NCBI RefSeq assembly: GCF_000717245.1
Contig: NZ_JNYQ01000004.1
Span: 62,001-126,000, forward strand
Direction of reading: 5' to 3'
Source of the DNA: Kitasatospora papulosa
GTDB lineage: Bacteria > Actinomycetota > Actinomycetes > Streptomycetales > Streptomycetaceae
DNA length: 64,000 nt
Made by a program: the position numbers and the translations under genes. The notes under the pieces were generated by a model. It was not told the origin of the DNA, made no database searches, and saw nothing but the letters and a program-made list of their open reading frames with translations. Below are positions 51,515 to 59,506 of the stretch, piece by piece (position 1 is the first letter of the stretch; each line of letters opens with the position of its first letter).

Positions 51515-52108
51515 ATGAGCCCCAAGCAGCACCGCGGCGAGGTCACTTCCGATCTGCTCCTGGACGCCGCACTGCGCGTGTTCGTCGAGTCGGGCGAGCA
51601 GGGCCTCACGGTCAGCGCGGTCGTCCGCACCAGCGGCGTCAGCCTGGGCAGCCTCTACCACCACTTCGGCAGCCTCGACGGGCTGATAGGCGCGCTCAGC
51701 CACCGCTGGCTGGACAGGCTGCTGGGCGAGTTGACCAAGGCCCTCCGGAACGCCGGCACGGCGCGTGCGGGCATCGCCGGCGCCGTGGAGGCCTATCTGG
51801 CCTTCGTCCAGGAGCACCGGGGACCCGCACTGCTCCTGCATTCCCCCCTGGCCGACCGCAAGGGCATGGCGCGGGGCAGGGAGTTCCGGGACGCCCAGGA
51901 GGCGAGGGTCTCCGAAGTGGCGCTCTGGATACGGCAGGGCGTGGACTCAGGCGAACTGGCGCCGCTTCCGCTCCCGTTGATCGAGTCGCTGGTGCTGGGC
52001 CCGGTCGTCGCGGTCGCCCGCCGGTCGTTGTCGGGCATCGACGACGTCGATCTCGACGAGGCCGCGCGCCTCCTGCCCGAGCAGATCTGGCGGTCGGTCC
52101 GCGCGTAG
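51515..52108 (+). CDS. TetR family regulator divergent from the kinase gene
   Basis: The 197-residue regulator has the HTH GLTVSAVVRTSGVSLGSLYH then HFGSLDGLIGALSHRW at residues 30-67, followed by a TetR_C ligand domain. The ATG at 51515 (MSPKQHRGEVTSDLLLDA) is chosen: the region upstream up to the kinase start is non-coding and AT-richer, with an AGGGAC site about 11 nt ahead. It is divergent from the Ser/Thr kinase gene, so control of that gene or of itself is possible. The ligand is unknown. Confidence 0.87.
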   Translation: MSPKQHRGEVTSDLLLDAALRVFVESGEQGLTVSAVVRTSGVSLGSLYHHFGSLDGLIGALSHRWLDRLLGELTKALRNAGTARAGIAGAVEAYLAFVQEHRGPALLLHSPLADRKGMARGREFRDAQEARVSEVALWIRQGVDSGELAPLPLPLIESLVLGPVVAVARRSLSGIDDVDLDEAARLLPEQIWRSVRA

Positions 52109-52123
52109 GACCGGGGGGATCGG

Positions 52124-52142
52124 CCGGCGAGTGCCGCGCCGG
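52124..52142. terminator. Small hairpin between convergent genes
   Basis: CCGGCG-7-CGCCGG lies between the TetR and DUF4190-like gene stop codons. The 6-bp stem is short, so terminator function is uncertain. Confidence 0.4.
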
Positions 52143-52155
52143 AAGGGGGGCGGGG

Positions 52156-52494
52156 TCAGCCCGCAAGGCCCCAGGAGACGGTGCCGTTGACCGTGACCAG
52201 CACGGCCAGGACCACCAGGTCTGCGATGCCGAGGGCCAGTCCGAGCAGGGCGCGGCCACGGCGGGAGGTGCGGCGGGCGAGCGCGATGACCGCCATGACG
52301 ACGGCGACCGGCCCGAGCAGGATGTTCATCACCAGGAGACCGAGCAGCCCGAGGACGAACGAGGCGACGGCGAGCCCGTCGGCCTCACGCCCGGGCTCAC
52401 GGGTCGCGGCCGGGCGGCTGCCGTCGGACGGGGCCGGGGAGGCGTCGGCGGCGCGGGCGTCGCGCGGCGCGGTGCGTGCGGTGGTGAGTGCCAT
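52156..52494 (-). CDS. DUF4190-like small membrane protein
   Basis: The 112-residue protein has a cytoplasmic Ala/Arg/Pro-rich start (about 40 residues), then two membrane segments (AVASFVLGLLGLLVMNILLG and ALLGLALGIADLVVLAVLVT) joined by a short Arg-rich loop (ALARRTSRRGR), the DUF4190 layout. The function is unknown. The ATG at 52494 lies 18 nt after the stop codon of a 51-residue membrane protein gene, and both are divergent from a TetR gene, so the two form a small operon that this regulator may control. Confidence 0.8.
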   Translation of the reverse strand: MALTTARTAPRDARAADASPAPSDGSRPAATREPGREADGLAVASFVLGLLGLLVMNILLGPVAVVMAVIALARRTSRRGRALLGLALGIADLVVLAVLVTVNGTVSWGLAG

Positions 52495-52512
52495 GGTGTG
52501 GGCTCCTTCGCG

Positions 52513-52668
52513 TCAGCGGGTGCGGCGGGCGAGGCGTTCACGTAGGCCGAAGACCGCCAGCCAGAGGCCGATCACGGCCGCGGCGGCCAGGGCCACGGGG
52601 AGCGGAAGGTGTGCGACCGCTCCGAGGACGACCCCCAGCAGGAGCAGGGCGGCGACGAGGACCAACAT
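52513..52668 (-). CDS. Small hydrophobic membrane protein (51 aa)
   Basis: The protein begins MLVLVAALLLLGVVLGAVAH, has a second hydrophobic stretch (VALAAAAVIGLWLAVFGL) and ends in a basic tail, RERLARRTR. This predicts two membrane helices in a hairpin with the tail in the cytoplasm. AAAGG lies 7 nt ahead of the ATG at 52668. It is the first gene of a two-gene set with the DUF4190-like gene. The promoter region holds a direct repeat shared with the divergent TetR gene. Confidence 0.72.
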   Translation of the reverse strand: MLVLVAALLLLGVVLGAVAHLPLPVALAAAAVIGLWLAVFGLRERLARRTR

Positions 52669-52701
52669 GTCCGGCCTTTCTGCGAGCTTTGAGAGTACGA
52701 C

Positions 52702-52767
52702 TGTTCACTGACTCGCAAGTCTAAACCCTTTGGCCCTTCCGAGGCCCGGAGAACGGTTGTTTACTGA
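52702..52767. promoter_or_regulatory. Direct repeat TGTTCACTGA / TGTTTACTGA between divergent genes
   Basis: Two 10-mers differing at one base lie at 52702-52711 and 52758-52767. The first is within the likely promoter of the small membrane protein genes (TTGCGA and TACTCT hexamers on the minus strand flank it); the second ends 5 nt before the start codon of the TetR gene. They may be half-sites or operators for that regulator. Confidence 0.45.
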
Positions 52768-52772
52768 ATGGC

Positions 52773-53396
52773 ATGAGTCACACCATCGGCATCCGCCAGG
52801 CCCAGAAGCTGAAGACGCGTCAGGCGTTGCTCGACGCGTCACTGGAACTGCTGGAGCATCAGAGCCTGAGCAGCCTGGGCCTGCGTGAGGTGACGCGCGC
52901 CGTCGGAGTGACCCCGACCGCCTTCTACCGCCACTTCGACGACACCGCCGCACTGGGCGTCGCCCTCGTCGAGGAGACCCTGGGCAGTCTGCACGGCATG
53001 ATCGGCGCGATCCTCGCGGACACGGGGGACAGCGAGGAGCGACTCGACCGCAGCGTCGGACTGATAGCGCGTCATGTCACCGCCCAGCCGGCCCACTTCC
53101 GGTTCATCGCCCGCGAACAGCACGGCGGTGTGGGACAGGTGCGCGAGGCCATCGCCGCCCAGCTGCGCGGCTTCGCCGAGGAGGTCGCCGAAGTCCTGTC
53201 CGCCGAGCCCGAGTCGGAGGGCTGGGACCGGGAGGACCTGCTGATGCTGGGCGGGCTGTACGTCGACCACATGGTGCTCACCGCGTCGGCCCTGCTGGAC
53301 GCCGGTCCGGACGGCGAGCAGGAGGTCGTCCGGGTGGCGCGGCGCAGGCTGCGTCTGGTCACGCTGGGCCGGGCCCACTGGCTGGACACGCCCTAG
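52773..53396 (+). CDS. TetR family regulator
   Basis: The 207-residue protein has the HTH LSSLGLREVTRAVGVTPTAF then YRHFDDTAALGVALVEE, the form seen in FabR-like TetR regulators with a helical C-terminus (TetR_C_8 like; RSVGLIARHVTAQPAHFRFI). The ATG at 52773 lacks a close ribosome site; TTTACT ends 7 nt ahead, so the transcript may be leaderless (inference). It is divergent from the 51-aa/DUF4190-like membrane protein pair, its probable targets. FabR homologs respond to acyl-CoA, but no such role is shown here. Confidence 0.87.
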   Translation: MSHTIGIRQAQKLKTRQALLDASLELLEHQSLSSLGLREVTRAVGVTPTAFYRHFDDTAALGVALVEETLGSLHGMIGAILADTGDSEERLDRSVGLIARHVTAQPAHFRFIAREQHGGVGQVREAIAAQLRGFAEEVAEVLSAEPESEGWDREDLLMLGGLYVDHMVLTASALLDAGPDGEQEVVRVARRRLRLVTLGRAHWLDTP

Positions 53397-53499
53397 GTGT
53401 GTCGACCCGCGGCCATGAGCCGGCCCGGCTCGGCCCCCGCGGGACTCCGGCCGGCCGAAGGGGCGGGGCACCTGGTCGTGGGGGACGCGCCCGTCGCCC

Positions 53500-54471
53500 T
53501 CACCCGTTCTCCGCGTACAGCCGTGTGACCGCCGCCGCGGCCTCGGCGAGCACGCGGCGTGCCTCCGGGGGCGACAGCACTTCGAGGTTCGGGCCGAAGG
53601 AGAGCAGGGACCGCGCCCAGGCGAGTTCCGGTACGGCGAGCTCGGCCAGCAGCCACTCCCCCGCGGAATCACCCTCCGGCTCCGGCCTGCCGGTCAGCAC
53701 CCCCGTGTGGAGGCGTACGAAGAGGTCCAGCCGGGAACGGTGCACGCGCACCCGGAGCCGCACGTCGCCCGGCCGCTCCTCGACCTGACGGCGCAGCTCC
53801 TCCCAGACGTCGGCGGGCTCCACGCCTGCCCTGCGCACCACGGGCTCCTGGGTGAGCACGGCCCGCTTCACCCGGTCGGCACGGAAGAGGCGCGGCACGC
53901 CTTCCAGGTCGGCGATCAGATACCAGACGCCCGCCTTCACCACGAGGCCGTAGGGATCGACGGTGTGGGCGCGGGGAGTCTCCGTGCCGCTGTGCCGGTA
54001 GTGGAGCAGGAGCCGCCGGTCGGCGAAGACCGCGTCGTGCAGCTCCTCCACGTCGACGGCGGCACGGGGACCGCTCATCCAGCGGACCGGGTCCACCAGG
54101 ATGCGGCGGCTGGTCTGTTCGGCCGCGGGCCGGTGCGGGGCGGGGAGGGCGGCCATCACCTTGCGCAGGGCGGAGGCCAGAGCGGCGTCCAGCCCGAGGG
54201 CGGCGTGCGCTCCCTGCGCGGCAAGGACGAACAGGGCGCGCGCCTCGTCGGCGGTGAGCCCGGTGACATCGGTACGGAAGCCCGGCAGCAGCGCGATGCC
54301 CCCGTTGCGCCCCCGCTCCGCGTACACGGGCACACCGGACGCCGACAGCGCCTCGACGTCCCGGTAGATGGTGCGTACGGAGACTTCGAGGCGCTCGGCC
54401 AGCTCGCCGGCCGGAACCGTGCCGCGGGTCTGGAGCAGCAGGAGGATGGAGAGCAGCCGGTCGGACTTCAC
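53500..54471 (-). CDS. HTH-WYL domain transcriptional regulator (YafY/PafC type)
   Basis: The 323-residue protein has an N-terminal winged HTH_11 domain (SILLLLQTRGTVPAGELAER then LEVSVRTIYRDVEALSASGV), a WYL domain (about 130-205; VVKAGVWYLIADLEGVPRLF) and a C-terminal WCX domain (about 230-310). WYL regulators bind nucleic acids or nucleotides and often respond to DNA damage. The start is GTG at 54471 (VKSDRLLSILLLL). It follows the TesB-like gene after 21 nt on the same strand; no direct link is evident. Confidence 0.92.
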   Translation of the reverse strand: MKSDRLLSILLLLQTRGTVPAGELAERLEVSVRTIYRDVEALSASGVPVYAERGRNGGIALLPGFRTDVTGLTADEARALFVLAAQGAHAALGLDAALASALRKVMAALPAPHRPAAEQTSRRILVDPVRWMSGPRAAVDVEELHDAVFADRRLLLHYRHSGTETPRAHTVDPYGLVVKAGVWYLIADLEGVPRLFRADRVKRAVLTQEPVVRRAGVEPADVWEELRRQVEERPGDVRLRVRVHRSRLDLFVRLHTGVLTGRPEPEGDSAGEWLLAELAVPELAWARSLLSFGPNLEVLSPPEARRVLAEAAAAVTRLYAENG

Positions 54472-54492
54472 CGCACCATCATGGCGCGGGGG

Positions 54493-55359
54493 TCAGCCGC
54501 GGGGTGCGCGGGCCAGCTGGCGGGACTGTGCGACGAGGCGGCCGGCGCTGTCCCACACGTCCGCGTCCTCCTCCAGGAAGCCTCCCGCGAGATTCCGGGT
54601 GGTGATGGAGACACGCAGCGGCCCCGGGGCCGGCCGGCAGCGGATGTGGGCGGTGAGCTCGACGGTGGGCGTCCAGCCCTTCAGTCCCAGCTCGAAGGAG
54701 GTGGGCGGCAGGGCGTCCACGGTGAGGAGCAGCGAGAGGGGATCGGCGTCGCGGCCGTCCGCCAGGCCGAACCAGCCCCGCATCTCGCCCTTGCCCGACG
54801 GTGCGCCGACGGCCCAGCCGACCGTCGCGGGGTCGAGCTTGATGTCCAGCCGTTCGGTGATGGCGGAGCTGCCGGGGATCACCGACGCGCCGTCGCTCGT
54901 TCCGAGGCACTGTTCCAGGGGCGGGAACGCCGGGGGCTCGGCCGACGTACGGATGTCGTCACTCAGGCCGTCCAGGTCGCCGTAGGTGGCCAGCACCCGG
55001 ATGCGCTCGATCTCCGTGCCGTCCTCGGCGAACTGGAAGAGCGAGGCCTCGCCGGTGGAGAGCGTACGGCCGGTCCGGACCACCTGCGTACGGATCACGG
55101 CCGGGCCGGGGACCGAGGCGGTGAGGTAGTGCGCGGAGACCGAGAAGGGGTCGGAGTGCGGCAGCGCCTCGCCGAGCGCGCGGCCGAGCAGGGCGAGGAG
55201 GTAGCCGCCGTTGACCGCGTGGATGATCGTCCAGCCCGCGGAGAGCTCGGCGTCGTAGACGCCCTCCTCCCGGAGCGTGACCGCGGTGTCACGGTCGAAC
55301 TCGCTGTCACCGATGGTCGCCTGTACCGCGCGCGACTCCTGCGCTGCTGCCTGTGCCAT
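54493..55359 (-). CDS. TesB-like acyl-CoA thioesterase family protein
   Basis: The 288-residue protein has the two-hotdog layout of TesB-like thioesterases: an N-terminal hotdog (AGWTIIHAVNGGYLLALLGR, DPFSVSAHYLTASVPGPAVI) and a C-terminal one (LLTVDALPPTSFELGLKGWT, TVELTAHIRCRPAPGPLRVS). It probably hydrolyses acyl-CoA; the precise substrate is unknown. The ATG at 55359 is chosen; a GTG three codons upstream is possible. The upstream 40 nt hold CTACCGCTCAGTAATACGAT, with a partial dyad that may be an operator. Confidence 0.85.
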   Translation of the reverse strand: MAQAAAQESRAVQATIGDSEFDRDTAVTLREEGVYDAELSAGWTIIHAVNGGYLLALLGRALGEALPHSDPFSVSAHYLTASVPGPAVIRTQVVRTGRTLSTGEASLFQFAEDGTEIERIRVLATYGDLDGLSDDIRTSAEPPAFPPLEQCLGTSDGASVIPGSSAITERLDIKLDPATVGWAVGAPSGKGEMRGWFGLADGRDADPLSLLLTVDALPPTSFELGLKGWTPTVELTAHIRCRPAPGPLRVSITTRNLAGGFLEEDADVWDSAGRLVAQSRQLARAPRG

Positions 55360-55410
55360 GGCACGCACGGTACACCGATCGTATTACTGAGCGGTAGCTT
55401 ATTGTTCCGG

Positions 55411-56082
55411 TCAGATGACGGCCGCGTTCTCCTCGGCCCTGGCCGAGCGTCGGTTCCAGGCCCGCGGTGCCCTCCAGTGGAAGCGCATGGCCAGGAGCCG
55501 CAGGACGAACGCGGCGAGTGCGGCGGCACCGCTGGTGTAGGCGTTGAGCGTCTCGAACCTGATGCAGAGCACCACCATGACGGCTCCGACGATCGCGGGG
55601 ACCGCGTACAGGTCCCGGTCCCAGCGCAGCAGCGAGGGCACCTCGTTGGCCAGGACGTCGCGCAGGACGCCGCCGCCGACCGCGGTGGCCAGGCCGAGGG
55701 CGGCGGACGAGGTGAGGCCGAGGCCGTACTCGTAGGCCTTGACCGTCCCGGCCACGCAGAAGAGACCGAGTCCCGCCGCGTCGAAGACGTTGACGCCGAC
55801 CTGGATGCGTTCGACGTGCGGATGCAGGAAGAACACGAGGCCGGCGGCGATCAGCGGGGTCAGGAAGTAGCCGAGATCCGTGAAGGCCGCCGGGGGTACG
55901 GCACCGATCATCACGTCACGGAAAATCCCTCCGCCCAGCGCTGTCACCTCGGCGAGGACCGCGATGCCGAAGACATCGAAGTTCTTGCGGACGGCGAGCA
56001 GGGCTCCCGAGATCGCGAAGACGAAGATTCCGACGATGTCGAGGGCATGCTGGACGGAGGGGGTGAAGAGTTCGTTGAGCAC
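55411..56082 (-). CDS. Trimeric intracellular cation (TRIC) channel family protein
   Basis: The 223-residue membrane protein belongs to the UPF0126/TRIC family with seven membrane segments in two repeats, each with the Gly-rich motif: GGGIFRDVMIG near residue 50 and GGGVLRDVLANE near 137. Bacterial homologs form homotrimeric K+/Na+ channels. The GTG at 56082 begins VLNELFTPSVQHALDIVG. It starts 18 nt after the stop of the last ABC transporter gene, so it may be the end of that operon, but a shared role is not evident. Confidence 0.92.
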   Translation of the reverse strand: MLNELFTPSVQHALDIVGIFVFAISGALLAVRKNFDVFGIAVLAEVTALGGGIFRDVMIGAVPPAAFTDLGYFLTPLIAAGLVFFLHPHVERIQVGVNVFDAAGLGLFCVAGTVKAYEYGLGLTSSAALGLATAVGGGVLRDVLANEVPSLLRWDRDLYAVPAIVGAVMVVLCIRFETLNAYTSGAAALAAFVLRLLAMRFHWRAPRAWNRRSARAEENAAVI

Positions 56083-56100
56083 CGGGCAATTGTGCCCGTA

Positions 56101-57345
56101 CTACTTCTTCGGCTCGTCCTCCGCATCGGCGGACGGGGCCACGGCGCCCTTGCCGTCGGGTACGGAGGCGGACTCGGCGCTCTCCTCCGGCTCCTCCGAG
56201 GCGACGGGCTTCTCCGCCTGCGCGGCCGCTGCCGGCTCCGGCGCGCCCGCGCCCACCGACTTCACGGTGATGACGTCCGCGACGAGCGGCGCGTCCCCGG
56301 GTGCCTGGTCCTCGCCGTTCTCCGGGTGGTGGCACGCCACCTGATGCCCGGTCTTCAGCTGGAGCAGCGGCGGTTCGGTCGTCTTGCAGATCTGCGTGGC
56401 CTTCCAGCACCGGGTGTGGAAGCGGCAGCCCGAAGGCGGCGAGATCGGCGACGGCACGTCGCCCTTGAGCAGGATGCGGTCGCTCTTGGCTCCGCGCCTG
56501 CGCGGGTCCGGGACCGGGACGGCCGACATGAGCGCCGTGGTGTACGGGTGCATCGGCGCCTCGTACAGCGACGTACGGTCCGCGAGCTCCACGATCTTGC
56601 CGAGGTACATGACCGCGATCCGGTCCGAGACATGGCGGATGACCGACAGGTCGTGCGCGATGATCATGTACGTGAGCCCGAGCTCGTCCTGGAGGTCGTC
56701 CAGCAGGTTCACCACCTGGGCCTGGATCGACACGTCCAGTGCCGAGACCGGCTCGTCGGCGACGACCAGCTTCGGCTTCAGTGCGAGCGCGCGCGCGATG
56801 CCGATGCGCTGGCGCTGGCCGCCGGAGAACTCGTGCGGGTAGCGGTTGTAGTGCTCGGGGTTGAGCCCCACCAGCTCCAGGAGCCGCTGGACCTCCGCCT
56901 TCACGCCGCCCTCGGGCTTGACGCCCTGGAGCCGGAAGGGGGTGCCGACGATCCCGCCGACCGTGTGGCGCGGGTTCAGCGAGCCGTACGGGTCCTGGAA
57001 GATCATCTGGATGTCGCGGCGCATCGGGCGCAGCTTCCCGGCCGACATGTGGGTGATGTCGCGCCCCTGGAACTCGACCTTGCCGCCGGTCGGCTCCAGC
57101 AGCCGGGTCACCAGTCGGCCCATGGTCGACTTGCCGCATCCCGACTCGCCGACGACGCCCAGGGTCTCGCCCGGACGTACGTCGAAGGTGAGCCCGTCCA
57201 CGGCCTGGACCGCGCCGACCTTGCGCTTCAGCACACCCTTGGTGATCGGGAAGTGCTTGACGAGGCCGTCGACCTTGAGGAGCGGCTCGGACCCGTCGGG
57301 CCTGGCCTCGGAAGACACGGGAGTCTTCTTGTTCGGATCAGTCAC
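56101..57345 (-). CDS. dppF: Peptide ABC transporter ATP-binding protein (DppF/OppF)
   Basis: The 414-residue ATPase drives peptide import with its DppD partner. It has Walker A GESGCGKST, the DppF-type NPRHTVGGIVGTPFRLQG stretch, signature FSGGQRQRIGIARALALKP, Walker B LVVADEPVSALDVS and the C-terminal oligo_HPY region with Cys residues (GCRFHTRCWKATQICKTTEP) that may hold an Fe-S cluster. A variable Ala/Glu-rich tail of about 60 residues follows. The start is GTG at 57345, overlapping the dppD stop by GTGA, so they are translationally coupled. Confidence 0.93.
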   Translation of the reverse strand: MTDPNKKTPVSSEARPDGSEPLLKVDGLVKHFPITKGVLKRKVGAVQAVDGLTFDVRPGETLGVVGESGCGKSTMGRLVTRLLEPTGGKVEFQGRDITHMSAGKLRPMRRDIQMIFQDPYGSLNPRHTVGGIVGTPFRLQGVKPEGGVKAEVQRLLELVGLNPEHYNRYPHEFSGGQRQRIGIARALALKPKLVVADEPVSALDVSIQAQVVNLLDDLQDELGLTYMIIAHDLSVIRHVSDRIAVMYLGKIVELADRTSLYEAPMHPYTTALMSAVPVPDPRRRGAKSDRILLKGDVPSPISPPSGCRFHTRCWKATQICKTTEPPLLQLKTGHQVACHHPENGEDQAPGDAPLVADVITVKSVGAGAPEPAAAAQAEKPVASEEPEESAESASVPDGKGAVAPSADAEDEPKK

Positions 57346-58430
57346 AGCTTCGGCGCAATCTCTTCGGTCCAGATACGGTCGCGCTGCTCACGCGACATGT
57401 GGCACGCGGAGTAGTGCCCGTCGCTGACCTGCTGCAGCTCCGGACGCTCGGTGCGGGTGATGTTGTCCGGCGGGACGTCGGCGTACGGGCAGCGCGGGTG
57501 GAAGGCGCAGCCCGACGGGACGTTGATGAGGCTGGGCGGGGAGCCCTTGACCGGGATGAGCCGGTCGGTCTGCTCGCGGTCGATGCGGGGCATCGAGCCG
57601 AGCAGGCCCCAGGTGTACGGGTGCTGGGGCTCGTAGAACACCTTCTCGGCGCTGCCGCGCTCGATGCAGCGTCCCGCGTACATCACGAGCAGGTTGTCCG
57701 CGATCTCAGCGACGACACCGAGGTCGTGGGTGATCATGACGACCGCGGAGCCGAACTCCTTCTGCAGGTCGCGGATCAGGTCGAGGATCTGCGCCTGGAC
57801 GGTGACGTCGAGGGCGGTCGTCGGCTCGTCCGCGATGAGCAGCTGCGGGTTGTTGACCAGGGCCATCGCGATCATCGCGCGCTGGCGCATGCCGCCGGAG
57901 AACTGGTGCGGGTAGTCCTCGTACCGGCGGTGCGGCTCGGGGATCCCCACGCGGTCGAGCATCTCGATCGCGCGCTTCTTCGCGGCCTTCTTGTCGACCT
58001 TGTTGTGGACCCGGTGGGCCTCCACGATCTGCGCGCCGATGCTGTAGTACGGGTGCAGGGCGGACAGCGGGTCCTGGAAGATCATGGCCATCTTCTGGCC
58101 GCGGAGCGCGCGCACGCGCTCGGGGCCGGCGCCGATGAGCTCCTCGCCGTCGAGCCAGATCTCACCGCCGATCCGGGCACGCTCCGAGGTGTGGAGCCCC
58201 ATGATCCCCAGCGAGGTCACGGACTTGCCGGAGCCGGACTCGCCGACGATGCCGAGGGTCTGGCCGGCCTTCAGGTCGAAGCTGACGCCGTCGACGGACT
58301 TGACCAGCCCGTCGTCGGTGTCGAAGTGGACGCTGAGGTTGCGTACGGACAGGAATTCCTTGTCGTCGCCGGTCCTCTGCGCGGGAACGGTGTCCGCCGC
58401 CGGGGAGTCCTTCTTGATTGCGTCGCTCAT
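57342..58430 (-). CDS. dppD: Peptide ABC transporter ATP-binding protein (DppD/OppD)
   Basis: The 362-residue ATPase has Walker A GESGSGKSVTSL, QKMAMIFQDPLSALHPYY, signature FSGGMRQRAMIAMALVNNP, Walker B LLIADEPTTALDVT and the C-terminal oligo_HPY with Cys motif GCAFHPRCPYADVPP. It pairs with DppF at the membrane. The ATG at 58430 overlaps the permease gene's stop by ATGA. The family start is MSDAIKKDSPAADTVPA, with a variable first 25 residues. Confidence 0.94.
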   Translation of the reverse strand: MSDAIKKDSPAADTVPAQRTGDDKEFLSVRNLSVHFDTDDGLVKSVDGVSFDLKAGQTLGIVGESGSGKSVTSLGIMGLHTSERARIGGEIWLDGEELIGAGPERVRALRGQKMAMIFQDPLSALHPYYSIGAQIVEAHRVHNKVDKKAAKKRAIEMLDRVGIPEPHRRYEDYPHQFSGGMRQRAMIAMALVNNPQLLIADEPTTALDVTVQAQILDLIRDLQKEFGSAVVMITHDLGVVAEIADNLLVMYAGRCIERGSAEKVFYEPQHPYTWGLLGSMPRIDREQTDRLIPVKGSPPSLINVPSGCAFHPRCPYADVPPDNITRTERPELQQVSDGHYSACHMSREQRDRIWTEEIAPKL

Positions 58431-59416
58431 GAGAGCCTCACCCGGGGGTCGATCGCGGCGTACACGAGGTCCACCAGCAGGTTGCAGATGACGATGAAGA
58501 AGGCCGCGACCAGGGTCACGCCCATCACCTTGGGCAGGTCGGCGGTGGTGACGCCCTGGATGGCGAAGGCACCGAGTCCCTGGAAGGAGAAGACCCGCTC
58601 GGTGATGACCGCGCCGCCGAGCAGCAGTGCGAAGTCCATGCCGAAGATGGTGACGAGCGGGGTGAGCGCGGAGCGCAGGCCGTGCTTGACGACCACCTTG
58701 CGCTCCTTGAGGCCCTTGGCCCGCGCGGTTCTGATGTAGTCCTCGCCCATCGTCTCCAGCATCCCCGCCCGGGTGAGCCGGGCGTAGAGCGCGGAGTACA
58801 GCAGGGCGAGCGTGCACCAGGGCAGGACCAGGCTGCCCGCCCACTCCAGGGGACTGTCGGCGAACGGTACGTACTCCCCGTTGCCGAACAGGGCCAGCAC
58901 GACGAGGCCGGTGAAGAACATCGGCAGCGAGACACCGGCGAGGGCGACGCCCATGGACATGCGGTCGAAGAACGAGCCCCGCTTCAGCGCGGAGACGACA
59001 CCGATCGCGACACCGGAGACGACCCAGATGACGGCGGCACCGACGGCCAGCGACAGGGTGACCGGGACACGGTCGACGAGCTGCGGCCAGATCTCGGTGT
59101 GGGTCTTGAAGGAGTAGCCGAAGCAGGGGGCGTTGCAGGTCACCGGGTCGGGGCCGAACTGGTAGTCCGCGCCGACGACGATGCCCTTCACGAAGTTCCA
59201 GTACTGCAGGTAGAGGGGCTGGTCGAGCCCCAGGTTCTTCTTGACCGCGGCGATGACGTCGGGGTCGGGACTCTTCCCGACGTACTGGGCCGCCATCGAG
59301 TCGAGGGTCTGACCGCCGAGGCGGGGCACCAGGAAGAAGATCGCGAATGTGACTGCGCTGACCACCAGCAGCAGCAACACCGCGGCGAATACGCGTCGAA
59401 TGATGTACGCAGCCAC
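58427..59416 (-). CDS. dppB: Peptide ABC transporter permease (DppB/OppB)
   Basis: The 329-residue permease has six membrane segments; the first is RVFAAVLLLLVVSAVTFAIF. The EAA-like loop is near residue 225 (YIRTARAKGLKERKVVVKHG). A long extracytoplasmic stretch (about 35-115), as in actinobacterial DppB, follows the first segment. It pairs with the DppC permease encoded by the first gene of the operon. The start is GTG at 59416. A hairpin lies in the 90-nt gap after the binding-protein gene. Confidence 0.93.
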   Translation of the reverse strand: MAAYIIRRVFAAVLLLLVVSAVTFAIFFLVPRLGGQTLDSMAAQYVGKSPDPDVIAAVKKNLGLDQPLYLQYWNFVKGIVVGADYQFGPDPVTCNAPCFGYSFKTHTEIWPQLVDRVPVTLSLAVGAAVIWVVSGVAIGVVSALKRGSFFDRMSMGVALAGVSLPMFFTGLVVLALFGNGEYVPFADSPLEWAGSLVLPWCTLALLYSALYARLTRAGMLETMGEDYIRTARAKGLKERKVVVKHGLRSALTPLVTIFGMDFALLLGGAVITERVFSFQGLGAFAIQGVTTADLPKVMGVTLVAAFFIVICNLLVDLVYAAIDPRVRLS

Positions 59417-59424
59417 AGCCGTGC

Positions 59425-59467
59425 GGCGCCGGGCGGGCGGACGGGGTACGCCCGCCGGCCCGGCGCC
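59425..59467 (-). other. Intercistronic hairpin between dppA and dppB
   Basis: Arms GGCGCCGGGC(GGGCGG) and CCCGCCGGCCCGGCGCC pair with one bulge. It lies between the binding-protein gene's stop and the permease start. Such hairpins often act as partial terminators or RNA stabilisers, giving more binding protein than permease. Confidence 0.6.
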
Positions 59468-59506
59468 TTCACCTGCCTTTCAGGGGATGCTGTCGATGAA
59501 CAGGTG

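Noticed and set aside
53707..57414. 1235-codon plus-strand open frame across the WYL, thioesterase, TRIC and ABC genes
   Set aside because: It spans four well-supported minus-strand genes and their gaps; absence of stops follows from base composition.
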